Of a stretch of 64,000 nucleotides of DNA, positions 14,201 to 26,400 are shown in pieces (position 1 is the first letter of the stretch; each line of letters begins with the position of its first letter). The translations under genes and the position numbers were made by a program. Origin of the DNA: Casuarina equisetifolia (lineage: Eukaryota; Streptophyta; Magnoliopsida; Fagales; Casuarinaceae); assembly GCA_028551475.1 (NCBI GenBank), contig CM052360.1, positions 236,501-300,500 on the forward strand, given 5' to 3'. The notes beneath the pieces are model-generated. The model did no database searches. It was given only the letters and a program-made list of their open reading frames with translations, and was not told the DNA's origin.

Positions 14201-17200
14201 GTCTTCTCCTCCCTTTTCTTCTCCTTCAGCCAGTACTACATGACCACAGTTTCCCTATATCATGGCACTTCTAGCCATCCCTTGACTTATCGAGTGGTAA
14301 TTTTTTCTCTTTTTAGTTTCTTTTTAACCCTCAACTAATTCCACAAAGGGGAGAGGTGGTTGACCTTTCAATTCTGCATCCTGTTCCCACATCCTTATGG
14401 GCAAGGGGAGCTTAAGCCCAATTTTGTGGTCAGGTGGTGGAGCTCTCCATAGTTGGCAGGTCTAGTTTAGGCTGGGCATCGATCTGTTTGTGTTGGTATT
14501 TAGCCCTTACTAAGAGCTGAACCAGTTTCCTTTGGTCTTTAAAACTGGCAATCAATCAACTGACCATAGGGTCGGTTAATCAAATCACTCTTTCTACCAG
14601 TTTATCAATTGACCAACCCAAAAAAGTGACTCGGCAAGAGTTAACTATGGGCAATTGTTGGTCCATAGCTGCAAAGAGAGGAGAGAAAGGGGCAAGAGGG
14701 AAACTTGAGAAACCAAGGGCTGAGGAGAAAGAATGAGAGAAAATTGATTGGAAATGGTCACTGATAATTCAGCTGTTTGGTAATGAAAAAAGTGGAGGAA
14801 GAGAGAGAGAGACCAAGCAATGGAAAGACAGAAAGTGAGCAAAGAGAGGGTTGCTTAGGTCATGGAAAGAGAAGATGGAGAAGGATGACAGTTACCCAAG
14901 GGGTAAGGAGATGAGAGGGTTTAGAGGTTAGGGTGAAAGAAACTGAAATATAAAGGTTGTGATTGCTGTATCAGCTGTGGTTTATGGTTAGTTTTAGATT
15001 GTTGTATTGTGTTTTCAGGTTTATTAACTCCTAAATCTGACCTGAACTCATAGATCATAATGGAACAGTACTTACCTGATAGATGGACGCAGAGGTTATA
15101 TTTGTGTGTTAGACTTTAACTCCTAGTTTTTGTGTGTTCTTTTTTGGTTGATTTCTGTTGTTACTGTTACCATTTGATGGTTAGATCCGGGGGCTTGCAT
15201 TTCCATCTCCTGGTTTTGTGTGTGGGTTGTTTCTTTTGATAAAGAGTAGGTTCAGGGTAACAGGGAAAGACTCAAGCTAGTTCCTCCATTAGTAATCCCA
15301 AGGAAGAAGGAAATGGCTGTGTTTCAATATGAGAAAAGGCTGGCACTCCGGAGAATATCTATCTGCTGCCAAGACCACTGTGTACTGGCCAAGGTTTTTA
15401 TTTTAGAATCTGATCAGGAAGCAAACTACTTGAGGGGCAGTTGTTAGAAGCAGAGGGACTGTAAGAAATTTAAAACAAAGAAAGCTACAAGGGATTTGTG
15501 AAACTTGTATCTCCAGCAGAAAAAAATTCTTTCCCTTTAAGGAAGCATTGGGTCATTTGGCTTGGTCAACCTGATGCTTAGCCTTAGATCCAGTGGATGG
15601 GCATGTGCCAAAGGGAGTGGTGCCCAATTGGAGGGATAGAAGGTAGGAGCAATAGGTTACAAAAAGCAGTAGGAGAAACAGCTTTCAAGCAATGGCAGGT
15701 GGAAGAAGGTTCATTTTGGTCCAATGAGAACATAAGCGTTTATGTCAGTCAAGAATTGGATGATAAATGTCTGATTGTGTGAATTGTTAAATTTCTTCCT
15801 CATCGTCATTGGTCCTTTTGGCATAGTTCTCTTCATGTTATTATTTTTCTTACTCTACCATGTTCTCCAGCTTCTCAAAATTGAAGGTTCTTCTCTTGGT
15901 TTTGCTTTAACCACTATTCTTGTCTCTCTCACAAAGTTGTTCTTAGAAACTGCAATCCTAAGCATGTTTTGGCTTGAAAAACACTTTCTTTTCTTGATAA
16001 AATGGTCTCAAGAAAAGAATCTAAATGGGGCTTTAGTTTCAGTTGCTCGTCTGTTAACATTTGTGAATATGTTCTGATTACAATTTAGAGTTGTGCCTTC
16101 TCTTTTCAGTGCAGATTATTTGTGGGAATAATGTAATTTTGGTCATTGATGGAATTGTTCCTGAAATTGTTGTAGAAAATGAGTTACCAAAACTAGTTTG
16201 CTTAAGTTGGTGTTGTTTATATTATATCTACATGCTGAGGGAGGTCTATATAATTATGTGGCCGTGAAGTTCTTTCTATGAATTACTTAAATAGGATTAA
16301 AATATCTTTCATCAAAGTCTCTGCCATCTAGCATAACTATTTGCTTGTTATCTATGAGGATCCTCTGAATCTCGAGCTTTTTACTATTTCTTTTTCTTTT
16401 TAGCTTAGAAGTTTATTACATCGAAAGTTTATTGTTGTCTTCCTTTGGGTGTTTTTGAAAATTCTGCTTATTTCATAAGTTGGTAATAATTAGGATTTTT
16501 CTTTCATCTTTTTGTATTGTTGCTGAGTAATGCTTATTGTGATATTCTAAAAGGATAGAAGGCATCTTGAAATACCATTTTTTTTTCCCTGTTTGGAGCT
16601 CGGAAGGCAGACTGTTGATCAAGTCCTGACAACATATGATTTTGGGCTATATTTGTATTTGGGTTTCACCATATTCACTTGCAATTAAGCAGTCATAATC
16701 TTGTAATAATTTGTTGGCTACTTTATGTTTTGATTATAGGAGTTCTTCAGATGCCTTGCTATATGTCATACTGTACTCCCCGAGGGGACAGACAACCCAG
16801 AAAAGGTTACATATCAAGCTGCATCCCCAGATGAAGCTGCTTTGGTTACTGCGGCAAAGAACTTTGGCTTTTTCTTTTACAGGTTTGTGCTTGCGTTTCT
16901 CTCCCATTCTTGTTGGGGAATGGGTTTTTTCTTGTTTTGTAGTTTCAGGTTGGATACCTTTGTCGAATGCCATGCCCAATGGAGAAGTTGTACCTATTTT
17001 ATGCTGGTCTTACCCTTATTTGGAATCCTTTTATTAACTAATGAGGTTAGGTTGAGTGCCAGTCATAAGAAATAGTCTTAAACCTTAAGCTCTTATTTTT
17101 ACTTAAGAACTCCACGGGTTTGGCTCTAGGATGAATCTTAAACCTTAGAGAGAGAGTTTCTATTCATTCAGAGGTATCCAGCTTGTTTTGAGGCTAATCT

Positions 17201-20200
17201 TTCTGTCCATTTTGGAGACTAATGCTTTCTCATTCTCAGGCGTACACCTACAATGATATATGTTCGTGAATCTCATGTTGAAAAGATGGGCAAAGTCCAA
17301 GATATGTGTTATGAGATTTTAAATGTCCTTGAGTTCAATAGGTGGATATACGGCACTCTTTAATTATTATTTGTTCTTCTAAATCTAGTTTTAATATCCA
17401 TTTATAAGTTTATTATTGACCTCCCTAACATCAATCATCATTCATGTGCTGTAACTAGTACAAGGAAGCGTCAGTCTGTTGTATGTCGTTATCCAGATGG
17501 CCGGCTTGTATTGTACTGTAAGGTAATAGTTTGTTGAGGCTTCTAAATAGGATTTACATTGTTCGACTGTTGGAAAAGAAATAACACGTGGCTGGAAACC
17601 TGCTTTTCACAGGGTGCAGACTCTGTAATCTTTGAGAGATTGGCTAATGTAAATGATAACATGAAGAAAGTAACCAGGAAGCACTTGGAGCAGTTTGGAT
17701 CTGCTGGATTACGTACACTTTGCCTGGCCTATAGAGATCTACGTCCTGATTTGTATGAAAGCTGGAATGAGAAATTCATCCAGGCTAAATCTTCTCTACG
17801 AGATCGCGAGAAGAAGTTGGACCAGGCATATTGTTTCTCTCGTGACTACATATGGGTCTTTTTCTTTTATTTTTTTGAAAATTCTGTTGGACGTTTTATT
17901 GATTGAACAGGTTGAACAATCATTAAACCTGTTTGCAGAAGCTACATGGGCAGGGCATTGAACCTAACCCTTATTAAATATCACCCAAATTGTTGGGTGT
18001 ACCAAAATTTAGACCTTAAGGGATTATTGTGACCTGAATCACTAAAAAGAAACAAATATGAAATTAAAGACTAATAAAGAAAATTGTGACCTTGAGGTAT
18101 ATTGTTTCAGATACATGTTGATTAGCTACTTGAATTTAAGAAAACGTTTTTGTTAAAACATGAAATTTGTATTTTTATGTTGATGTATTTTTAGATCTTC
18201 AATTATTTTTGTTAATTGATGATGCAATATTAAGTTCCAATTCTTTTGATGCGGTTTTAATGCTGATATTTGGCTTATATAGTGGATTACAAATTGTCAC
18301 TCATTGCAAAATGTGAATGGGGAAATGCCTCAGGATTAGTTAGAAGTCTTTATTTTGATAGTGGTTGATAATCTCTGGAATCCAATTTCTTACTTATTTC
18401 AAGTCATTAACACAGAACAAAAAGTATGAACTTAAGGGAAATGTCGCAGACTACAAGAGTATATTCCCCTTTATGTGTGGATATTGATGCACTGGTATTT
18501 GTGAGGGTCCCTTCTGGTTTGTTTTTGTAGTCTTGTGCTTCCCCCACTCTTCCCAAACAGCAAAGTAGAGGACAGCTTCTCTAAAAAGCATTTTAGCATT
18601 TAGGTGATGAGTAATTCAAATTTCATATCTTATACATTTTAGCATCTAGCTTTAAATGGAAACATACTTTTGCTAGTTCAGTTATTTTCATAGTTTGGTT
18701 TGTCTTTTGTTCACATTTCATCAAGTGATTTTCAACCCAAAAAAAAAAACGTGCAGGTGGCAGAACTTATTGAGAAGGATCTTATTTTAATTGGGTGCAC
18801 AGCAATAGAAGACAAGCTCCAAGAAGGAGTACCAGATTGTATAGAGACCCTTTCAAGAGCTGGTATTAAGATTTGGGTACTGACTGGGGACAAGATGGAA
18901 ACAGCGATAAACATAGGTTATGGTGAGTTGTTTTAAAATGAGATTGTTTTTCTGCCAGTTATCTATTTCTCTTTCTAGGATTCTAATTATTTGTTGTTTC
19001 CTTGTTTGTGTCTGCAACAACTTCTGTAGCCTGCAACTTGCTTAGCAATGATATGAAGCAATTTATCATCAGTTCAGAAACTGATGCAATTAGAGAAGTT
19101 GAAGAGAGGGTAAGCAGTAACATCTTGCTAAAACCGTGTTACTTGTATGCAAGTTGGAAGGAGCTATATCCAATTATTTTTTACCAAGTTATTAATTGAT
19201 ATCCTGTTGCTAGGAAGACCAAGTGGAAATTGCTAGCTTCATAAAAGAGGAAGTCAAGAAACAGTTGAAGAATTGCCAAGTTGAAGCACAGAAGTATCTT
19301 CAGGCAGTGCCTGGATCTAAGTTAGCACTCATAATAGATGGGAAGTGTCTGATGTATGCATTAGACCCAAATTTACGAGCGATGCTGCTAAGTTTGAGCT
19401 TGAATTGTAGTTCAGTTGTTTGTTGCCGTGTTTCTCCTTTACAGAAAGCACAGGTACGTTCTGGATGTAACTTGAGTAATTTGTTTCTAATTTAAGTACC
19501 AAATGGAGCATGAAATAGAATTGTTAAGAAGTTTACTGTATTCTTGTTGACATAGATGTTTCAGTTCCAATGAGCTATTAATGCATTGCAGAATACCTGA
19601 CTTTGATGTGCTTCATTTAAGTGTCTGAGACTATCATATCAGCTTGTATTGGGGTTTGGTCTCAGTATGAAAAAATCTTGTGATTAGCAGTCCATTACAT
19701 GTCATGTGATAAATGCATTTCTATTATGTAACTCCATCATTAGAAAATTAAATGAAAAGTTCCTGCCTTGGGATACTTGGTTATTTTATAATATGATCTT
19801 CCTTTCCCTGTTATACACTAAATGTGATTGGATTTACTCAATATCCACATATTTACTTCAGCACGAAGTACAAAGTAGGGGACTGGGGATCTGGATTCCT
19901 AGAAGTTCTTATTGGACCTATACTGGAGTTTGGCCAATTTTGGCTGTTGCATCCTCGGAATAACAGTTGAATTTGCAGTACATCGGTGAAAAACGGAATG
20001 GATTTTAATTGAAGGCCAACCCTTTTTGTCCATGACCATGTAGGATGCTTCTGGGCTTCGCATATTGCTTCAACAGTTAGATTGGCCAAATTTTGCACGT
20101 TGGAATCACTTAAAAATTCGGAGGATAAGGAATGGTTTATTAAGTTTTGAGCTTTAGAACTTAAGTCTCCAATTGGTTGGAGCATTGAATTCTAATGGTG

Positions 20201-22858
20201 AGCACGGCTTTGACATAAAGAAACGAGACCAGAAGTATGTTTTATTAATATCATAACTCAGGGATCATCATTAAAATGTTGGATATGTTCCATCAAAGCA
20301 AGCTCAAGAAAGTGAAGGTGAAAATGTAGTAGGTTTCAGTTGGATTAAGTATGTTAAATTCTACTTTGGTAAAAGAAAAGATTGCTTTTGTTCAGCTGTT
20401 TTTTTCCATTCCCTTCTATGAATATGCTTTTCTTGTGCAGTACAAAATCCTATGCTTTTATTTCTTCTTTTTCTTCTTTATCTGTAAAAATATTAGGTAC
20501 TAAACCAAACAGTGCTTAGCAGGTAACAACTCTGGTAAAAAAAAGCGCACAGAAAATTACCCTTAGTATTGGTGATGGTGCCAATGATGTTAGCATGATT
20601 CAAGCTGCTCATATTGGCATTGGAATAAGCGGGCAGGAAGGGATGCAAGCAGTGATGGCTAGTGATTTTGCAATTGCCCAGTTTCGTTTCCTCACAGATT
20701 TGCTTCTTGTGCATGGACGGTGGTCTTATCTTAGGTTATCCAAGGTCTGAATTTCTTTTAGTTCCAAAACTTTGTTGGCATCTCTTTGTATGGTTAGATA
20801 CCTGACAATTATTACACTGCAGGTGGTGACATACTTCTTTTACAAGAATCTTACCTTCACGTTGACCCAATTTTGGTTCACCTTTCAAACTGGATTTTCT
20901 GGTCAGAGATTCTATGATGACTGGTTTCAATCATTGTACAATGTTATTTTTACGGCGCTGCCTGTGATCATTGTGGGGCTTTTTGATAAGGTAGTACCTT
21001 CCTTCAGACTACTTATGGCCACTACTTTTCACTGCACTTCCAATTGAAGTGCGTGCAATTGGTTTGTTTTGTCAATTTATTTTTAACTTTTATCGGAAGA
21101 ACTTATCTCAAAATATGTAGTCTACTGGTTTGAGAGTCTGTTTTTATTAATTTATAGGGAATCTAAATTGATTTATTTCCTTATGTTCCTTGCCAGGATG
21201 TCAGTGCATCCCTTTCTAAGAAGTACCCTGAACTATATAGGGAGGGAATAAGAGACGCCTTTTTTAAATGGAGAGTTATAGCGATATGGGCATTTTTTTC
21301 TATCTACCAATCTCTGATCTTATATTACTTTATCACTACTTCCAGCCAAGGTGGTAAAAATTTATCAGGAAAGATGTTTGGTCTCTGGGATGTCAGCACG
21401 ATGGCCTTCACTTGTGTTGTAGTGACGGTCAACTTGCGACTTCTTCTGATGTGTAATTCAATTACAAGGTGGCATTACATTAGTGTTGGAGGAAGTATTT
21501 TAGCGTGGTTTCTTTTTATTTTTATCTATTCTGGAATTATGACCCCAATGGATCGACAGGTGGGTTCTTTTTTTGTTTTTATTTTTTGCTTTTTGGTATA
21601 TCTTCTCAAACCCTATCAGATCTAAATGTTGACTATCTTTTTTATTTGTTCACATTCACTGCAGGAGAATATGTATTTCACTATATTCGTCTTGATGAGT
21701 ACATCCTATTTTTACCTCACCCTTCTTCTCATTCCCATTGTTGCTCTTCTGGGCGACTTCATCTACCATGGGTAAGAATTAGTATTTGATGTATTCTGTG
21801 GCTTTTATATATGGAACAAGTTGCATGCCTTTCATGTGTTTATGAAGTTGGTTATGCACATTTTCGTGAATTAGATTAAGTTGGTGATCGTTTTTAGACA
21901 GCTTCTGGTTCAACTGACCAAGCTTGTAGTAAGGCATCGTTGGTATGTTTCATATAGTTACCTTTGTAGCAGATTACCAAGGCATCTTTATCTTCTTCTT
22001 ATTACCTTGGCAACAATACCGCCTTCACTATCTTCGTATTCTTGCTTTTGGAGCAAGGTGACACTGCTTGTCAGTATTCTGTTGAGACGAGCAATTTGGG
22101 TCCAGCAGGATTGGCCTGGAATTTTTTCTGTCGTGGGGTTGGCCTTTTTAAGGTCTTCTGTCCATGAATCAACTTAACGTGTTGAACACTCTTAGATTGC
22201 TAATGTTGTTTGCCAACCGTGGTGAATCCTTTCCAAACTGCACACTTGGTATGGTCCGTTTGGTGAAGCATGAGTGTAGAACTAAGGATCTCCAAATTAC
22301 GTCACCTGATTTAAAGCATTGTTGTCACCCGTGAGAAATCTGATCAGAGACATTATATGCCTAGGCGTGGTGAAAGCCTCCACACAATTTTGCTCTTTTT
22401 TCTTTACATATTGAACCCATGTTGTAGATTAGTTGAATTTTGAAAAATAATTTGCACTTGAACATCTTTGGATTGATATTAGATACAGTTTGATTTGCAT
22501 GTATATGTTGCCCCCAGTTGTAATTAGTTTGTGCGGATGTAGGGTTCAAAGATGGTTCTTCCCGTATGATTATCAGATTGTTCAGGAAATTTACAAGGAT
22601 GAGGTTGAGCGGTTGGATTATGTTGAAATTGCGAACCAGCTTGCGCCTGCGGAGGCAAGGAGATATGCATTATCTCAGCTTCCACCAGAAAGGTTAACAC
22701 ACACAGGCTTCGCATTTGACTCACCAGGGTATGAGTCATTTTTCGCTGCACAGCGAGGTGTGTTCGCCCCACAGAAGGCATGGGATGTTGCTCGGAGAGC
22801 CAGTATGAAACCGCGGCCAAAGACGGACACTATAAATAATAGCTTGAATTTGATGTAG
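5261..22858 (+). CDS. ALA3: P4-type ATPase, phospholipid flippase (ALA3-like), 27 exons
   Basis: Complete hand-built model of 1228 aa; remembered Arabidopsis ALA3 is about 1213. Exons: 5261-5440, 6324-6389, 7376-7437, 7893-7974, 8207-8317, 9414-9491, 9684-9780, 10266-10372, 11134-11199, 12111-12232, 12376-12460, 12627-12704, 12799-12915, 13173-13319, 13394-13498, 16740-16882, 17240-17341, 17459-17522, 17613-17825, 18757-18922, 19030-19109, 19214-19453, 20523-20744, 20823-20990, 21197-21559, 21665-21771, 22543-22858. Marks of the family: actuator DGET (residues 198-201), P4 signature PISL in M4 (370-373), phosphorylated Asp424 in DKTGT, hinge GDGANDV (854-860), and a C-terminal membrane domain. 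ALA3 proteins, with an ALIS beta subunit, flip aminophospholipids to the cytosolic leaflet in Golgi/secretory membranes. Intron 19 starts GC, not GT. Intron 15 (3.2 kb) is the longest. Only the first ~50 residues are poorly conserved. Confidence 0.95.
8625..9327 (+). repeat. Flippase intron 5 segment with an inverted copy at 47957-48625
   Basis: Most of intron 5 (8318-9413) reappears on the opposite strand about 39 kb away. Shared stretches include the region around GACATACAGAACAAAA (about 8682-8697) and ATCTGCC(T/C)ATCTAAAGTTCATGAA near 9303-9327. By eye they are clearly homologous, with scattered substitutions and indels. No terminal inverted repeats, poly-A tail on this copy, or reading frame was recognised, so the family is undetermined. 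It contains a C-rich stretch at about 9018-9056. Confidence 0.75.
13499..16739 (+). other. Long intron 15 of the flippase gene
   Basis: 3.2 kb between the exon ending NPDICK and the exon starting EFFRCLA. It is T-rich near its 5' end, then purine-rich (GA runs at about 14680-14900). No convincing protein-coding frame or element boundary was recognised. Its length compared with the neighbouring introns (about 75-1100 bp) suggests old insertions. Confidence 0.6.
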
Positions 22859-23499
22859 ATGTACAAAAATTTTCATCTTTGACAGGCAGCGTTAGATATA
22901 TTTGTTGAATTAGCTTGTGCCATATCTAGGTAACTTCGTCCATCCATTTTTTCTTCAACAAGGCGATTTGTTTTACCGCCTCTCATACTCTACTGGCTAC
23001 TATGGTTCCATCACGTGTACATTTATATGATTCGACATCTTTTGGCTTTGTAGGATAACTCGATTTCTAATGTAATGTATATTGATTACACAGGAATTGT
23101 TTTGCACTGTTAGCAGTAGCAATGAACGTTCCATATGTAGGGCAGTCCTGTTGGTCAGTGATTTGATTTTCAGGTAGCAAAGGCGAATTTAGCAGAGTGG
23201 AGAGTGAAGAAAATTGGAATTCAACGTAAAATCTTATTCTGAAACATATACTATCCATAAAAAGACGGATAGCAGGCAATAGGACTGACGGGAGTACAAG
23301 GAGGGACTAATGTATGTTTCGCTCTAGAAACTATTACTCTAAATAAACTCATTCAATGAGTGAATCACGAATGGCAGGAAGACTAATTGATAAGCCTAAT
23401 GAACTTAGGCAGCCATAAGCCGCACATAAATAAGGGTGTAAATCTCGATCTAAGATCACATTTCATTAGCATTGTCGACACAACTCCACGTTATTTGCT
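22859..23499. other. Convergent intergenic spacer, flippase / AMP deaminase 3' ends
   Basis: About 640 bp between two stop codons facing each other. It must hold both 3' UTRs and poly(A) sites. No gene or repeat was recognised. Confidence 0.6.
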
Positions 23500-26400
23500 T
23501 TATGGCTCTATTTCTTCAGGCAACCTGGCGTTCCCCGAGTACACATACTGCATCTCTTCCTTCCACGTCTGTAAAACACCGACCTTATTAGCTGGAAACA
23601 GCAGGGGTGAGAGTACTTGAATTTTGGGGTTTATGGTAAGACTCGTAAAACTTGCCTCATGTCGGAATGCAATCCTTAAACTGGGAACGTTTGTCTTGTG
23701 AATATCATTTCCTTCAGGGCCTCTCATGAAATACCTATGCCCAAGCCAGTGCAACTGAAAAAGAAACCACAATAAGAACAGGAATCATCATTACTAAAAG
23801 TACTATGGCAAAATAGTAACGGTGGCGATTCTTCTACTTATTCATGTGTAAACCAAACATATGCACAACCAAATGGAGAATAAAGGGGGCGATTGGAGCC
23901 CTATAAGGATCTACCATTTCATAGCAAAAAATTTCATATCCTTCTGCCTCAAAAATGGGGACCTGTCTAATTCCAGACTCATTTCTTTAAACAATTTATG
24001 CCAGTTAGATCTACAAATGGGGCCGATTAACCGGTGCTTGTGTGGAACTAGGAAGATGGAAATGGATACACTACTACCCTTAAATATTGTAAATGCAGTG
24101 ATTGCTCACAAGATTCAAACCCATACGTTTGGGCTTTGATAGCTCAAGGCTTTATCCTTGCACCAAGCAACGAATCCTTGAGGTTGGATCTAGAGACCAA
24201 ACTAATATTGAATCTCCTTCAAACAGCTTGTGTTAGGTGAAAGTAGAGTCAGGTACAAGGCGTGGGCAACCTTTACCATACTCTCAAAATTTTCAACTTT
24301 TCACCAGGGAAGAAGTGGAACGTGGGAACTTTCTTGAACCCAGAACTTTCAAGGGTCACGTATCCATTTATAATGTTAGTAGTTTGTTTCTTTATCAAAT
24401 TCAGGGTCGTATTGACCAAATCAAAGATTGCTTTGACAAGTTCCTCACCTTCGTGCCATGTGAAAATCCAGATTGATAGACAGAATTTCTAGCTATCTCG
24501 CAGAGATCACAAGCGCTGAGCTTCCAGACCTGCAAAATCTCATTGTATAAGAAAAATGACCATAAGCAATGACATAAGATAATCTTCAACAAACCTTTGC
24601 AGCAACACTATATTCTTCCACAAGTGGTTCTTTGGTCAAATGAATTTGCAAAGGATCATCTGTGGAGAGTGAGACATTCAGGCCACGCTGGAAGAACATG
24701 GGTAAGGGGTTGCGGTGATAGTCCAAGAAGAGGGAGTTGTTGCTCAGTGGTGACATAGCCAATCCAATCTGAAAAGGTAAAGGAATTACTGCATCAGAAA
24801 AATTCAGAAAGGGTCCAACAAGAAGGTTAAAAAAAAAACTACACAGCACCATGAACTTTAGCAGTGCAGATTATGACAGCAGGAGACTCTGACGCAGATA
24901 ACATTGATTAACATGTAGAGTTAGAAAGAGAGCGAGTGGGAAGTTTGTGTCAAACCTGTGCCAGGTAATACAAATACTGCAGAACTGGAGATTTCCGCAG
25001 GTTAATCCCATGAGAAATATTGTGGCATAGAAGGAATGCTGCAGCCAAATGGTCAATTTCACCTGCCTGCAAAGGTGGGAAAATCATAAGCATCTTAGTA
25101 ACTCAAGAAGAACAGAAGCAGAAAAATGAGTAGTGGTAAAAACCTCTCCACAGTGGGGCCGAAACCTTATTGTTTGCATTCCTTTTGACTCACGGAGCTG
25201 AAAGAGGATGGATTTTGATGTCATTTTTAACTAAAGGTTTCCTATTTTTATTATCTTAAACAGATAAGACATGTTCTGAAAAGAACGATACACATAGAAA
25301 AAAGGGTGAGCATTCCTAGAATAAAATAGGACAAGAAATTAATACGTTTAAGGGAAGAAAAAAAAACCAGTAAGACCTTGTTGAGGGTATACAAGTTTGC
25401 ATAGCAGTAATATGCATAATACGAATATGCAGGATTGAATTCATTGGTCCATTCGGCTGGTGCTGGCATGTGCTTAGTTGGGCGCCTCTCTGGTTTACTT
25501 TCGTCATCTACAAGGTCAAAACCCACGACCTGAATTGAAAAACAATCAACTTATCAAGAACACAAGTAATAATAGCAGTTCCACAGTGTGTACAGGAAGA
25601 AATCAAAGTTATAAGAAAAAAAATGCTCATTTCATTCATAGTCTGAGAATTGGTGGAGTTAAATGCAGTAGATATGAGGAGGCTATGGTGACCGGGTTGA
25701 AATACAGGAATGCCTTTATGGCACAGGCAATGGCAGGGATCCAGAAGAAAGAAGGATGAACAAAAAGAAAAGACAAGATCACCAAGTATCTCACTGAGGC
25801 ATACGGATCAGGAGGGATAAACAGTAGAACAAAGGCTCTGTCCAGTAATGTCGGTATCATAAGCACAAGTACAATATGGTACACTAACACAGCTGATACA
25901 AAAAACAGTATACCAAAAAAGTGGCCAGCATATAACATTTCGAAATACATGAATATGTAAACCACACAACTTCAGCACATAGCGCAGCATTCCTACATTG
26001 GTTTATCACATGCCCACATAACTACAAAAAATTTACAGTCCTAGACTTGTCCAGCTGACCACACCTTCCCAACGACGTGGAACAGGCACTTCTAACACCA
26101 ATCCCATAATTAGGCCATATTGTTCCTCCAAAGAAGCAGCATAAGCTGCCTTGAGTGAACTAGTAACACAAAAGGCTGTTGTCTCATGTATTAGGCAAAA
26201 AACAAATTGCATTGGATAATAGGAATAAGCTACAGGCCAATATATACAGCATGTTATGTTAGCATAACATCACAGATTATAGATCAAGAAAAACTTGCAA
26301 AAAGATCAGCTAATGGGAACTCTCATTTATGATGCTGCAACAGTTAAAAGACTAAAAGAAAGAAAGCAACGAGAATCATCTCCATCTAAATCAATAAAAG

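Noticed and set aside
17826-17906. Read-through of the flippase exon 19 into [10 protein letters not shown] as a genuine insertion
   Set aside because: The sequence is absent from the family, ends in a Phe-rich stretch typical of intron, and the GC-AG junction gives a perfect family match.
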